Source: Phytoactinopolyspora mesophila (lineage in GTDB: Bacteria > Actinomycetota > Actinomycetes > Jiangellales > Jiangellaceae). From it: 64,000 bases of DNA. The notes under the pieces were generated by a model. That model was given only the letters and a program-made list of their open reading frames with translations. It searched no databases and was not told the origin of the DNA. The position numbers and the translations under genes are program-made. This document shows, piece by piece, positions 1 to 9,130 of the stretch. The DNA lies in contig NZ_WLZY01000005.1 in NCBI RefSeq assembly GCF_010122465.1, positions 458,473-522,472 of the forward strand. The letters are read 5' to 3'. Within the stretch, counting starts at the first letter, position 1; each line of letters starts with the position of its first letter.

Positions 1-948
1 GCCGATCCACTGATTGCCGTTCTGGGCCAGCACCTGCGTGCCTCCCACCCGGGAGTCCGTCATGGAGACGCCCTCGTGATCGAGGAACGGGCCGAACGGG
101 CTCTCCGACCGACCCGCGTACACGCTGTATCCGGTGGCCGGCCCGACGCAGCAGTGGGCAGACGACGCCGTCAGGTAGTAGTAGCCGTCGCGCTTGACGA
201 CGAAGGCGCCCTCGTACCGGTCCGGCCGGGCCACCTGGACCGGCTCGCCCACAGCGCGAGTGCCGGTTTCGTCCAGCTCGGTCGCCCATAGGCCGCCGTG
301 GTACCCACCGAAGTAGAGGTAACGCGTGCCGTCGTCGTCGGCGAACAGGGCCGGATCGATCGTGTTGAAATAGCCGCCGCCACCGTCCGGCCGGGGCGCG
401 ACCACCGGGCCGCCGGAGTCCGTCCACGGCCCTGCCGGCGTGGGCGCCGTGGCCACGCCGATCGAATAGTTCCATGGGCCGGGATCGGCAACGGTCTCGG
501 TCGCCGTGTAGTAGAGGAAGTACTGTCCGTTGACGTAGCGGATATCGGGCGCCCAGTAGTACGAATCCGACGTCGTCCATGCTGGCCGGTCGTCTTCGTC
601 GAAGATGGTGCCGAGGTATTCCCAGTCAGCGAAATCTCGCGTGCGAGCCATGTGCATGAGGCCGAACTCGCTGGGTCCGCTGTGCAGGGGATCGCTCGTG
701 GCATACATGTACCAGTAACCGTCTTTGCCACGCATGATCGACGGGTCGGCGAATGTGTCGGAGAACGGTGCGGAGATCGGGTTCTGCGTCGTGACATTGG
801 GTTCGGCATCCGGCCCGCCCGGGTTGGTACGCTCAGGCAGGCCGCCCGTCCCGGGTGCCGCGGCCGAAGCTGCCAGGACGGACACGACGAGCCCGCCGAT
901 CGCCGCCATGCTCCCGGTGGCCCGGAGTAAAGCTCTCCTCATGGACAT
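1..948 (-). CDS. Secreted GH43 endo-arabinanase-like glycosidase (partial, C-terminus outside window)
   Basis: The 316 codons present encode a secreted family GH43 glycoside hydrolase, most likely an arabinan endo-1,5-alpha-L-arabinosidase acting on arabinan outside the cell. An alanine-rich signal peptide covers about residues 1-30. The five-bladed propeller signature is visible: FADPSIM with the general-base Asp at residue 68, then SYYWAPDI with the second acidic residue, then YEGAFVVKRDGYYYL with the probable general-acid Glu, then a GRSESPFGPF segment. The start ATG at 948 (MSMRR) lies only 6 bases past the stop of the upstream permease gene, so it is the last seen gene of the GH51/ABC operon; an in-frame ATG at 942 is also possible. 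The C-terminal part runs off the left edge, so a carbohydrate-binding domain could follow. Beta-xylosidase-type GH43 is the main alternative, but the operon context favours arabinan. Confidence 0.85.
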   Translation of the reverse strand, partial: MSMRRALLRATGSMAAIGGLVVSVLAASAAAPGTGGLPERTNPGGPDAEPNVTTQNPISAPFSDTFADPSIMRGKDGYWYMYATSDPLHSGPSEFGLMHMARTRDFADWEYLGTIFDEDDRPAWTTSDSYYWAPDIRYVNGQYFLYYTATETVADPGPWNYSIGVATAPTPAGPWTDSGGPVVAPRPDGGGGYFNTIDPALFADDDGTRYLYFGGYHGGLWATELDETGTRAVGEPVQVARPDRYEGAFVVKRDGYYYLTASSAHCCVGPATGYSVYAGRSESPFGPFLDHEGVSMTDSRVGGTQVLAQNGNQWIG

Positions 949-954
949 GGGTGT

Positions 955-1851
955 TCATCCCTTCAGGCCGCTACGAGCGACGCCCTCGATGACATAACGC
1001 TGGGTGAAGATGAAGAGGATCAGGACAGGAACGCTGGCCACGAAAGCACCGGCCATCATCACCGGGTAGTCAGTGGTGTACGCCCCCTGGAGCAGCCGCA
1101 GCCCCGCGGGCAAGGTCAGCCGTTCCGGACTGAACAGCACGTAGATGGGCCAGATGAAGTCGTTCCAGTTGGTCAGGAAGGACAGCACCGCCAGCGTGGC
1201 CAGCGCCGGCTTGGCGTTGGGCAGCGCGACCTGGGTGAATATCTGCCATTGGTTCGCGCCGTCGATCAGCGCCGCCTCCTCCAGTTCATCGGGGAGCATG
1301 GCGAAGAACTGCCGGAGGAAGAACACGCCGAACGCGCCGGCGGCGCCCGGAACCACTAGCGCCCAGATGGTGTCCAGCCAGCCCAGCCGGTCGATGATCA
1401 GATAGTTGGGCATCAGGAAGATGAAGCCAGGCACGAACAGCGTCGACACGATGACGGCGAAGAACACGCCCCGGAAGCGGAACCGCAGCCGCGCCAGCGC
1501 ATAGGCGGCGGTCGACGCGACGAAAAGCACGAGCAGCATGTGCAGCGTCGCAGCCAGGAGGCTGTTGAAGAACCAGCGCAGCACGGGATACGAGCCGTCC
1601 AGGCGCAGGAGCCCTTCATAAGCCGCCGTCGTCGGCTGTTCCGGCAAGATCGTCGGCGGCACCGACGTCGCTTCCGGATTCGTCTTCAATGAGGTCAGGA
1701 ACATCCACAGAATGGGTCCGACGAACACGACAGTCAGCACGAGCAGCAGCGCCCAGAACGAGCCGGTGCGCACGAGGGACCGGGCGCGGACCGGCCGGTT
1801 GGACGGCGTCCGGTCCGGCTCTACCTCCTGCGCCGAGGTGGTGAGCGACAT
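955..1851 (-). CDS. Carbohydrate ABC transporter permease, MalG-like (CUT1)
   Basis: This 298-residue inner-membrane permease belongs to the CUT1 (MalG/LacG) sugar importer family. It has a short cytoplasmic N-terminus, a first membrane helix around residues 30-52, and the EAA loop (DELEEAALIDGANQWQIF) that contacts the ATPase. Its ATG at 1851 shares one base with the TGA of the partner permease (TGATG), so translation is probably coupled. A longer reading of the same frame up to 2748 is only the shadow of the neighbouring permease gene. It should form a heterodimer with the upstream MalF-like protein and import arabinose-containing oligosaccharides for the GH51 enzyme. No ATPase gene is in the cluster, as is common in actinomycetes that share one MsiK-type ATPase. 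Confidence 0.93.
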   Translation of the reverse strand: MSLTTSAQEVEPDRTPSNRPVRARSLVRTGSFWALLLVLTVVFVGPILWMFLTSLKTNPEATSVPPTILPEQPTTAAYEGLLRLDGSYPVLRWFFNSLLAATLHMLLVLFVASTAAYALARLRFRFRGVFFAVIVSTLFVPGFIFLMPNYLIIDRLGWLDTIWALVVPGAAGAFGVFFLRQFFAMLPDELEEAALIDGANQWQIFTQVALPNAKPALATLAVLSFLTNWNDFIWPIYVLFSPERLTLPAGLRLLQGAYTTDYPVMMAGAFVASVPVLILFIFTQRYVIEGVARSGLKG

Positions 1852-2831
1852 CAGGATCGCCTCCTTCCGCGGACCAGGAGCACGTTGATGATCGAGACGA
1901 TGCCGAGGAACACCGCAAGGAGGTACGACATTGCGGCGGCCGAACCCATCCGGAAGGATTCGAGGCCCTCTCCGAGGATCACCATGAGTGCCGTGCGGGT
2001 GGAGTCTCCGGGACCGCCGCCGGTGACCATGACCGATTGCCCGAACATGTTGGCCGACGCCAGGGTGGTGATGATCACGACGAACAGGATGACGTTCCTC
2101 AGGCCGGGCAGCGTCACATGGCGGAATTGCTGCCACCCGGACGCGCCGTCGACTTTCGCCGCGTCGTAGAGCTCGCGGGGGATGTCTTGCAGACCGGCGA
2201 GATAGATGATCGTGTTGAACCCGAGTGTCCACCACACGGTCATCAGAACCAGGCTGATCCACGCCCACGGCTGTGCCGTGATCCACGGGATGGGCGTGCT
2301 GATGCCCAGCGCGTTGAGCACCCCTTCCAGCCCGAGGGCGCTGATGCCGGCGTTGATGATGCCGATGTTCGGGTCGAGCGCGAACCGGAACAGCAGGCCG
2401 ACCACGGCGACGCCCAGCACGTACGGCATGAAGAAGACCGCGCGGAAGAACGTCCGTCCGGCGAAGCGCCGGTTCAACAGGACCGCCAGCGCCAATGGGA
2501 CAGCCATCAGGAGCGGCACACTCGCCACGGTGAAGATCGCGGTCGCCCGCATGCCGTTCCAGAACATCTGGTATGCCGCCGAGGCCGAGTCGAACAGGTT
2601 GAAGTAGTTCTCCAGCCCGACGAACGGCCTCACCTCGAACATGTAGTCCCAGTCGTGCAGGCTCATCCAGAGACCGAGCACCGCCGGCAGAGCCACGAAC
2701 GTGATGAAGATCGCCAGGAACGGAGCCATGAACGCATACGGCGTCCAAACGGCATGACGACGGATCGGTCTTGGCGAACCGCCGTCTGACCTGCGCGTGC
2801 TCCGATCCGGCGACGTGATTGTGGTCGCCAC
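1851..2831 (-). CDS. Carbohydrate ABC transporter permease, MalF-like (CUT1)
   Basis: The product is a 326-residue membrane permease, the MalF-type half of the sugar importer. The N-terminus is basic and cytoplasmic. Hydrophobic helices begin near residue 30 (YAFMAPFLAIFITFVALPAV) and the EAA loop is ELYDAAKVDGASGWQQFRHVTLP. It starts 7 bases after the stop of the substrate-binding lipoprotein gene and overlaps the MalG-like gene by one base, so the order is binding protein, MalF, MalG, secreted GH43. Length and topology are normal for the family. Substrate assignment to arabino-oligosaccharides rests on the neighbours, not on the permease itself. Confidence 0.93.
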   Translation of the reverse strand: MATTITSPDRSTRRSDGGSPRPIRRHAVWTPYAFMAPFLAIFITFVALPAVLGLWMSLHDWDYMFEVRPFVGLENYFNLFDSASAAYQMFWNGMRATAIFTVASVPLLMAVPLALAVLLNRRFAGRTFFRAVFFMPYVLGVAVVGLLFRFALDPNIGIINAGISALGLEGVLNALGISTPIPWITAQPWAWISLVLMTVWWTLGFNTIIYLAGLQDIPRELYDAAKVDGASGWQQFRHVTLPGLRNVILFVVIITTLASANMFGQSVMVTGGGPGDSTRTALMVILGEGLESFRMGSAAAMSYLLAVFLGIVSIINVLLVRGRRRS

Positions 2832-2838
2832 GGCCGGA

Positions 2839-4191
2839 CTACTCCCCGAACCGGTTGCGGTTCTCTTCGAGCTTCTTGGCGGCGCGTTCGGCAGCGGAAC
2901 GCAGCGCGTCGGCCGGTTCCTTGGTCAGCAGCACCGCCTCGTTGAGCGCCTGGTCGAAGTCTTCGAAGGCGTCCCCGATGCCCGGCACCGCCGGTGGGAA
3001 ACGCAGGTAGTCGACCTGCTCGGCAAACGTTGCTTGATCTGTGAGCTCGGCGAACTCCGCTGATTCGCGCACCGATGTGCGAGCCGGGACCTGACCGCCC
3101 TCCGCCCACGCCAGCGACTGCCGGCTGACCCAGTTGATGAACACGCGTGCGGCATCCAGCTTGTTGTCGTCCGGACTCCGCTGCGTGGTCATCACGAAGT
3201 TGTGTGAGCCCGCCCAGGCGGCGGGGGCGCCACCGATGTTGGGCAACGGGGCTACGCCCCATTCGAGGTCCGGCACCTCGTTGAGGTTGTTCATGTGCCA
3301 GATACCGTTCCAGTTGAAGGCCGCCTGGCCGTTCTGCAGCGCGATCGCGTCGGCGTCCTGGCCTACGTCGGTGGGGCTGTAACCGTCGTTTATGGCGTCG
3401 ACCATCCAGGTCAATGCCTCGATAGCGGGATCCTGGTCCCAGAGCACCTCGGTGCCGTCGTCGTTGAACAGCGACCCGCCGAACTGCCAGATCAAGGACT
3501 GCAAGGTCATGCTGCCGGTGAACGCGTGCGGCGACATCCAGTGACCGCTGATGCCCGCCGACTTCAGCGCTTCGAGCGCGTCCTCGTACGACGAGCGGTC
3601 CATGGGCGGCGCCTCTGGATCGAGGCCGGCCTCCTCGAGAACGGTCTTGTTGTAGTAGAAGCCCAAGGGGTGCACGTCCAGCGGAATACCGAAGCGCTGT
3701 CCCTTGTACTCACCGGCCGACCACACCGCATCCGCGAAGTCGGAGGAGTCGAGCTCCAGGGCGGTGGCGACGTCGTCGAGGGGCATGATCACGTTGCGCG
3801 CGGCGTTGGTGGATAACGAGTCGACGTGCATGATTCCGACGTCGGGACCGCGGCCCGAGGTCACCGCCGCCGGCAGCCGCGAGTAGTAGTCGGCCCACTC
3901 CATGACCGTCATCCGGACGGTGACCGCATCGTGCTCGGCGTTGAACTGGTCCACCAGTTGTTTCATGAATGGACCGTCGCCGCCGGTGAAACCATTCCAG
4001 AATTCAAGCTCGACGCTGGGTCCGTCGTAGGTGTCGGCAGCGGGCTCGGCGGGTGTGTCAGCACCCGGATTCGAGGGAGAAGAGCCCCCGCCGCAGGCGC
4101 TGAGCAAGGCGCCCGCGCCCATAGCTGCGGTTGCGGTGAGAAAGCGGCGGCGGGACAACGAGTATGCGGGGAAGATGTCGAGACGGTTCAC
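2839..4191 (-). CDS. Sugar ABC transporter substrate-binding lipoprotein
   Basis: This 450-residue extracellular solute-binding protein (SBP family 1) would capture the imported sugar. The N-terminus combines a twin-arginine-like stretch (SRRRFL, residues 13-18) with a lipobox LLSAC whose Cys is residue 33, followed by a Gly/Ser/Pro-rich tether. The mature part shows typical family 1 features, such as ELEFWNGFTGGDG near its start and FNWNGIWHMNN in the C-terminal lobe. The gene lies 35 bases downstream of the GH51 stop and 7 bases ahead of the MalF-like gene. It belongs to the leftward operon controlled from the 5748-6007 region. The ligand is inferred to be an arabino-oligosaccharide. Confidence 0.92.
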   Translation of the reverse strand: MNRLDIFPAYSLSRRRFLTATAAMGAGALLSACGGGSSPSNPGADTPAEPAADTYDGPSVELEFWNGFTGGDGPFMKQLVDQFNAEHDAVTVRMTVMEWADYYSRLPAAVTSGRGPDVGIMHVDSLSTNAARNVIMPLDDVATALELDSSDFADAVWSAGEYKGQRFGIPLDVHPLGFYYNKTVLEEAGLDPEAPPMDRSSYEDALEALKSAGISGHWMSPHAFTGSMTLQSLIWQFGGSLFNDDGTEVLWDQDPAIEALTWMVDAINDGYSPTDVGQDADAIALQNGQAAFNWNGIWHMNNLNEVPDLEWGVAPLPNIGGAPAAWAGSHNFVMTTQRSPDDNKLDAARVFINWVSRQSLAWAEGGQVPARTSVRESAEFAELTDQATFAEQVDYLRFPPAVPGIGDAFEDFDQALNEAVLLTKEPADALRSAAERAAKKLEENRNRFGE

Positions 4192-4226
4192 AGCGGCTCC
4201 TTCTCAGGCTTTTGAGTGACTGCGCA

Positions 4227-5747
4227 TCAGGACTGTGCCGGGTGCAGGCGGATGAGGTGCCACGACGTGGGAGGCAGCGTGGCTTCGAGTTGACCGTCGC
4301 GGACCGTGGTGCCGTCGACTGGTCGCGGTGTCACCCGGTCGGGACGGTCGGCGGAATTCGTGGCGCCCGGGTCGGAATCGCCGAGCGTGAGGTGCTCCAC
4401 CAGCCGGTGTCCCTCGCCGGCGAAGGCGCGTAGAGACACATTGAGTGCCGCTGGCCGGTGCCGGTCCCGGTTCGTGGCCAGCAGGGTCAGCCCGCCCGTC
4501 GCTGGATCGTGCACGGCGCTGACCCGGGTCGCGGGGACGTCGCCATGCTGTCCGGTAGCGAGCAGCGGTCCGCGGACCTGGGTCTGCAGGACTGTGCCGC
4601 GGGCGTACTTGGCGGTGAGGGCGAACGGATGAAAGATCGTCTGACGCCATGCCGAGTTGCCGGGTTCAGTGCGGATCGGTGCGATGACATTGACCAGCTG
4701 GGCCTGGTTCGCGATCGCGACTCGATCGGCGTTGTCCAGCAGGGCCATCAGTAGATCACCGACCACGACGGCGTCGGTGACGTCGTACACGTCCTCGATC
4801 AGCGGACCTCCCGGGCGGATGGCGAGGCCGGCTTCGCCCGGGAATCGGCTCTGGTACCAGACATTCCACTCGTCGAATGAGACGGTGATCCGTTTCCTGC
4901 TGCGTTTCACCGCGGCGACGTGGTCTGCTGTCGCGGTGACGGCGGAGATCATCCCGCGCATGTTCTCCGATGAGGTCAGAAAGCTGTCGATGTCGCCGGC
5001 CACCGGCTCGTAGTAGGCGTGCAGAGAGATGTGGTCCACAAGGTCGTACGTGTGCTCGAGGACGGTCCGTTCCCAGCTGCCGAACGTCGGCATGCCGCTG
5101 TTGGAGCTGCCGCAGACGACGAGCTCGATGTCCGGGTCCGTACGTCGCATGGCGCGTGCCGTCTCCGCCGCCAGCCGGCCGTACTCGTCGGCGGTCTTGT
5201 GCCCGATCTGCCACGGACCGTCCATCTCGTTGCCGAGGCACCAGGTGCGGATGCCGTGTGGCTCGCGGCGCCCGTTGGCGGCGCGCCGGTCGGCGAGGCT
5301 CGTGGAGCCGGCCGGGAGATTGCAATATTCGAGCAGGTCGACGGCGGCCCGGACGCCGCGGGTGCCGAGGTTCACCGCCATCACCGGGTCGAGATCCAGC
5401 CCGCGGGTCCAATGCGCGAATTCGTCGACGCCCACGGTGTTCGGTTCGATCGACCGCCAGGCGAGGTCCAGACGTTTGGGCCGGTCCTGAACCGGTCCGA
5501 CTCCGTCCTCCCAGCGGTAGTTGGACACGAAGTTGCCGCCGGGATAGCGGACGTTGGTCACGCCCAGCTCCCGGACCAGCTCGGCGACGTCCTTGCGGAA
5601 GCCGTGTTCGTCTGCCGTGGGGTGGTCCGGCTCGAAGATCCCGCCGTAGACACATCTGCCCATGTGTTCGACGAAGCTGCCGTAGATGCGGGGGTCGACC
5701 GTTCCCACGGAGAAGGCTGGGTCGAGACCGACGTGGACGTCGTACAC
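4227..5747 (-). CDS. Alpha-L-arabinofuranosidase, GH51
   Basis: This cytoplasmic retaining alpha-L-arabinofuranosidase (EC 3.2.1.55) releases arabinose from imported arabino-oligosaccharides. The family GH51 signature is clear: IYGSFVEHMGRCVYGGIF near the N-terminus, NVRYPGGNFVSNYRWEDGVG, the acid/base Glu in CLGNEMDGPW, and the nucleophile Glu in SFDEWNVWY. There is no signal peptide. I place the start at the GTG at 5747, because AAGAGG lies 5 bases ahead and the homologous part begins there; the frame stays open to 5804 but that extension looks non-homologous. With this start the protein is 506 residues, normal for GH51. It is the first gene of the arabinoside operon, downstream of the paired operator at 5818-5873. 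Confidence 0.95.
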   Translation of the reverse strand: MYDVHVGLDPAFSVGTVDPRIYGSFVEHMGRCVYGGIFEPDHPTADEHGFRKDVAELVRELGVTNVRYPGGNFVSNYRWEDGVGPVQDRPKRLDLAWRSIEPNTVGVDEFAHWTRGLDLDPVMAVNLGTRGVRAAVDLLEYCNLPAGSTSLADRRAANGRREPHGIRTWCLGNEMDGPWQIGHKTADEYGRLAAETARAMRRTDPDIELVVCGSSNSGMPTFGSWERTVLEHTYDLVDHISLHAYYEPVAGDIDSFLTSSENMRGMISAVTATADHVAAVKRSRKRITVSFDEWNVWYQSRFPGEAGLAIRPGGPLIEDVYDVTDAVVVGDLLMALLDNADRVAIANQAQLVNVIAPIRTEPGNSAWRQTIFHPFALTAKYARGTVLQTQVRGPLLATGQHGDVPATRVSAVHDPATGGLTLLATNRDRHRPAALNVSLRAFAGEGHRLVEHLTLGDSDPGATNSADRPDRVTPRPVDGTTVRDGQLEATLPPTSWHLIRLHPAQS

Positions 5748-5817
5748 GTGTACCTCTTTCGTTCGGTTGAAACGCCCGGGACGTCGGTGGTTGGGCACAT
5801 GCATCCCGAGGTCTTCG

Positions 5818-5873
5818 CTTTACAACGGATAACCGTGGCTCACATCCTGGACGTCTTTTCCTCCGTTGTAAAG
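5818..5873. promoter_or_regulatory. Paired inverted operator half-sites for the LacI regulator
   Basis: CTTTACAACGGA at 5818-5829 is repeated as its exact reverse complement TCCGTTGTAAAG at 5862-5873, with 32 bases between. The pair lies in the only gap between the leftward GH51 operon and the rightward LacI gene. It is the natural site for control of both by that repressor. The arrangement is seen directly; the binding is inferred. Confidence 0.6.
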
Positions 5874-6007
5874 GGTGTTGCAGGATTGTGTCCGAACGTG
5901 AACGTCGTGCCCGGCGTCTCCCTGACATCGGGACGGGTGAGTGGCACACGTGTCGCGCACCGGCGGCATAGACTCGAGAAGCTGCTCGGCGAGGTGGAAG
6001 GGGAACT

Positions 6008-7030
6008 GTGGGCGCCCGCTTGAAAGACGTGGCGGATCGGGCTGGCGTGTCGTTCAAGACGGTCTCCAACGTCATCAACAACCATCCCAATGTCACGCCC
6101 CGGACCCGCGAGAAAGTCATGGCCGCCATAGCCGAGCTGCGCTACCGGCCGAACATGTCCGCCCGGAGCCTGCGGCACGGTCGTTCCGGCTTCCTGGCCC
6201 TCGCGCTGCCGGAACTCACGTCGCCGTACTTTGCCGCGCTCGCCTCCGAGATCGGATCGGCCGCCAAACGCGAAGGGCTTGTTGTGCTGATCGAAGAGAC
6301 CGGGGGTGACCACGAGGGCGAGCAGATCGTCCTTGAAGGTCTCGCCTCACATCTGATCGACGGCATCATCTTCAGCCCAATGGCCACGCCGGCGGATGAG
6401 GTCGCCGCACGCTCGGACACCACCCCGATGGTGCTGCTAGGTGAACGCGGCTACCCGGCCGGCTACGACCACATCGCCGTGGACAACGTCCGGGCCGCGC
6501 GTGAGATCACCCAGCATCTCGTCGAGTGCGGCCGCACCCGGATCGCGGCTATCGGCGCCGAGCACGGATCCGGCACCGGTGCGCTGCGGGCTCGCGGATA
6601 CCGGGCGGCGTTGGACGCCGCCGGGCTGAAGGTCGATCCGGACATCATCGTCTCGGGTGTGAGCTACGACCGTGCCGGCGGAGCACACGGGATGGCCGAG
6701 CTGCTCGACGGGGGGCAGCCCATCGATGCGGTCTTCTGCTTCAACGATGTCTTGGCTCTGGGGGCCGTGCGGACGCTGCACCAACGCGGATACCGGGTGC
6801 CGGAGGACGTCGCCGTCGCCGGGTTCGACGACATCGAAGACGGCCGGTACAGCTCGCCGTCCCTGACCACGGTGTCGCCGGACGTCCCGTTCCTCGCCGA
6901 CGAAGCCGTCCGGTTGCTGGCCCGCCGGGTCGCCGAACCCGATGCCGCCGCCGAAGATGTCGAGGTGCCGTTCACCATCGAGACCCGGGAGAGCACCATC
7001 GGGAAAAGCGACCTCACGCCCCGGCCCTGA
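6008..7030 (+). CDS. LacI-family transcriptional regulator of the arabinoside locus
   Basis: The product is a 340-residue LacI/GalR-type repressor. The N-terminal helix-turn-helix is LKDVADRAGVSFKTVSNVINN, with the hinge helix around NMSARSLRHGRSG. A periplasmic-binding-like effector domain follows, with FCFNDVLALGAVRTLHQRGYRVPEDVAVAGFDD as its conserved C-terminal section. It is divergent from the GH51/ABC/GH43 operon and separated from it by the paired operator, so it probably represses that operon and itself, with arabinose or an arabinoside as inducer. The start is a GTG with AAGGGG just upstream. The match to family length is complete. Confidence 0.92.
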   Translation: MGARLKDVADRAGVSFKTVSNVINNHPNVTPRTREKVMAAIAELRYRPNMSARSLRHGRSGFLALALPELTSPYFAALASEIGSAAKREGLVVLIEETGGDHEGEQIVLEGLASHLIDGIIFSPMATPADEVAARSDTTPMVLLGERGYPAGYDHIAVDNVRAAREITQHLVECGRTRIAAIGAEHGSGTGALRARGYRAALDAAGLKVDPDIIVSGVSYDRAGGAHGMAELLDGGQPIDAVFCFNDVLALGAVRTLHQRGYRVPEDVAVAGFDDIEDGRYSSPSLTTVSPDVPFLADEAVRLLARRVAEPDAAAEDVEVPFTIETRESTIGKSDLTPRP

Positions 7031-7049
7031 CGTCACTCGCTATCGGGCG

Positions 7050-8849
7050 CTAGTGCCTGGCTGCCGCCCACTCGCGGATGGTGTCGATCCGGTTGCGGAG
7101 CTCCTCGGTGGTGGCCATGGCTGCCGGCGGGCCGCCGCATGCCTTGCGCAACTCGGTATGGATCACGCCGTGTGGTTTACCCGTACGGTGATGCCAGGCG
7201 CCGACCAGCCCGTTGAGTTCGCGCCGCAACGTCGCGATCTGCTCGTGGGCGGGCACCTGGCCGTCGGAGGGGCCTCCCGCGCTGTCCGGTGAACCGCCGT
7301 CAGCCGTGGCGGCGCCGTTGCCTTCCCTGGCCCGGCCGGCTTCCTGCTGATCGGCCTGCCGCCGCCGCAGCAGCGCGGTGACTTGATCTGGTTCGAGTAG
7401 TCCCGGAATGCCGAGGTAATCGGCTTCTTCGGCAGAACCGGCCTGGGCCTGAGTCCCGAACTCTCCGCCGTCGTACAGGACGCGATCGAATGCCGCGTCC
7501 GAGCCGAGCGCTTCGAACGGAACCTGCTCCTCGGTGCCGGTCTCCTCGCGCTGTGCAGCGGCCATCAGCGCTTCTTCGGCGGCCATGGGGTCGTCGTCGG
7601 GTGTGGTGGGTTTGCCGAGGACGTGGTCGCGCGAGACCTCCATCTCATTGGCGAAGCCCAGCAGGGAAGGGACGGTGGGAAGGAAAATGGACGCGGTTTC
7701 GCCGCGCTTGCGGGCGCGGACGAATCGTCCGACGGCCTGGGCGAAGAACAGCGGCGTCTGGGTGGCGGTGGCGTAGACACCCACCGCCAGGCGGGGGACG
7801 TCCACACCTTCGGAGACCATTCGCACCGCGACCATCCAGCGGTCGCTGCTGTCGGTGAACTCGGCGATCTTCTTCGAGGCCCGCGGCTCGTCGGAGAGCA
7901 CGACGGTGGGCCGTTCACCACAGATCTGGCCGAGCAGCTTGGCGTAGGCGCGGGCCTTGTCCTGATCGGTGGCGATCACCAGGCCGCCCGCGTCCGGCAC
8001 ATGGCGCCGGACCTCGGTGAGCCGGGTGTCCGCGGCGCGCAGCACCGACGGTATCCACTCGCCCTGCGGGTCGAGGGCGGTCCGCCAGGCTTGAGCGATG
8101 AGGTCTTTTGTCATCGGCTGACCGAGGCGGGCCGCGACCTCGTCACCCGCCCGCGTGCGCCAGCGCATCTCGCCTGAGTACGCCATGAACAGCACCGGAC
8201 GGACGACGCCGTCGCGCAGGGCTTCGGCGTAACCGTACGTGAAGTCGGCGGCACTGCGCTGGGAGCCGTCGGCTTCGGGCACATAGGTGACGAAGGGAAT
8301 GGGGTTGATGTCGGAGCGGAACGGGGTACCGGTGAGGGCCAGCCTGTACGCGGCCGGGTCGAAGGCCTCGCGGGTTGCCTCGCCCCAGGACAGGGAGTCG
8401 CCGGAGTGGTGCACCTCGTCGAGGATGACGAGCGTACGACGGTTCTCACAGCGCGCTCGGTGCAGCATCGGGTGCGCGGCCACACCGGCATAGGTGACGG
8501 CGACGCCGGTGTAATCGCGGCTGGTGCGGCCCTTGCGGCCGGAGAAGGCCGGGTCGATGGTGATGCCGACCTTGTCCGCGGCGTCGGCCCATTGCCGTTT
8601 CAGGTGCTCGGTGGGGGCGACGATGGTCAGTTGATGAACCGCTCGTTTGGCCAGGAGCTCCGCGGCGACCCGAAGCGCGAAGGTGGTCTTTCCGGCACCG
8701 GGGGTAGCAACGGCCAGGTAATCCTTGGGCTCACGCTCCATGTAGTCATCGAGCGCCGATTGCTGCCAGGCGCGCAGGCGTCCCGCGGTGCCCCAAGGCG
8801 CCCTGGCCGGATAAGCCGGAGGCAGATGCTGCGCTGCGGAGGTACTCAC
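7050..8849 (-). CDS. DEAD/DEAH-box helicase, type III restriction-like (ResIII) superfamily 2
   Basis: This 599-residue superfamily 2 helicase carries ATPGAGKTT (Walker A), VILDEVHH (DEAH-type Walker B), ALTGTPFRSD (motif III), then VRMVSEGVDVPRLAV and QAVGRFVRARKRGE (motifs V and VI with the arginine finger). The C-terminal 150 residues after the helicase core are Gly/Ala/Asp-rich and then form a helical, Arg-rich tail. The start is a GTG at 8849 preceded by AGGAGA; the frame stays open to 8978 without a better ribosome site. It stands alone, with no methylase or nuclease gene nearby, so a complete restriction system is not supported. Such orphan helicases are common in actinomycete chromosomes and their substrates are unknown. 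Confidence 0.85.
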   Translation of the reverse strand: MSTSAAQHLPPAYPARAPWGTAGRLRAWQQSALDDYMEREPKDYLAVATPGAGKTTFALRVAAELLAKRAVHQLTIVAPTEHLKRQWADAADKVGITIDPAFSGRKGRTSRDYTGVAVTYAGVAAHPMLHRARCENRRTLVILDEVHHSGDSLSWGEATREAFDPAAYRLALTGTPFRSDINPIPFVTYVPEADGSQRSAADFTYGYAEALRDGVVRPVLFMAYSGEMRWRTRAGDEVAARLGQPMTKDLIAQAWRTALDPQGEWIPSVLRAADTRLTEVRRHVPDAGGLVIATDQDKARAYAKLLGQICGERPTVVLSDEPRASKKIAEFTDSSDRWMVAVRMVSEGVDVPRLAVGVYATATQTPLFFAQAVGRFVRARKRGETASIFLPTVPSLLGFANEMEVSRDHVLGKPTTPDDDPMAAEEALMAAAQREETGTEEQVPFEALGSDAAFDRVLYDGGEFGTQAQAGSAEEADYLGIPGLLEPDQVTALLRRRQADQQEAGRAREGNGAATADGGSPDSAGGPSDGQVPAHEQIATLRRELNGLVGAWHHRTGKPHGVIHTELRKACGGPPAAMATTEELRNRIDTIREWAAARH

Positions 8850-9130
8850 ATATCTCCTGTTGGGTCGACATCCGGGCAGAACAATGCCCGATTCGCTAAG
8901 AGGGCGCCCGGATAGGGAGTCACCGGGCTCGCGGGCCCAGGCATCCTGGATGGCTGCGTTGAAAGTCAGTCGACGCACAAACCCAGTGCGACTCCTTCCT
9001 CCGCCTTGCCATCCAGGCGCCTGACCCCGCTCGCTATCCGGCGCCCCTATCCGCGCGGCCTCTACACCGGCTGCGTTGCCAATGAAGCGAACCAGGCTGT
9101 CCTAAGACCTTAGCTGTCCACGGTGACAGT

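Noticed and set aside
955..2748. A single 597-codon frame across both sugar permease genes
   Set aside because: The first half is an out-of-frame shadow of the MalF-like gene; only the part from 1851 is homologous to MalG.
7050..8849. Type III restriction-modification system
   Set aside because: Only the helicase is present; no methylase, nuclease motif or specificity gene lies nearby.
8979..9130. Promoter or repeat element between the helicase and MFS genes
   Set aside because: Only weak TATCSGGCGC-like similarities were seen; too short to support a feature.
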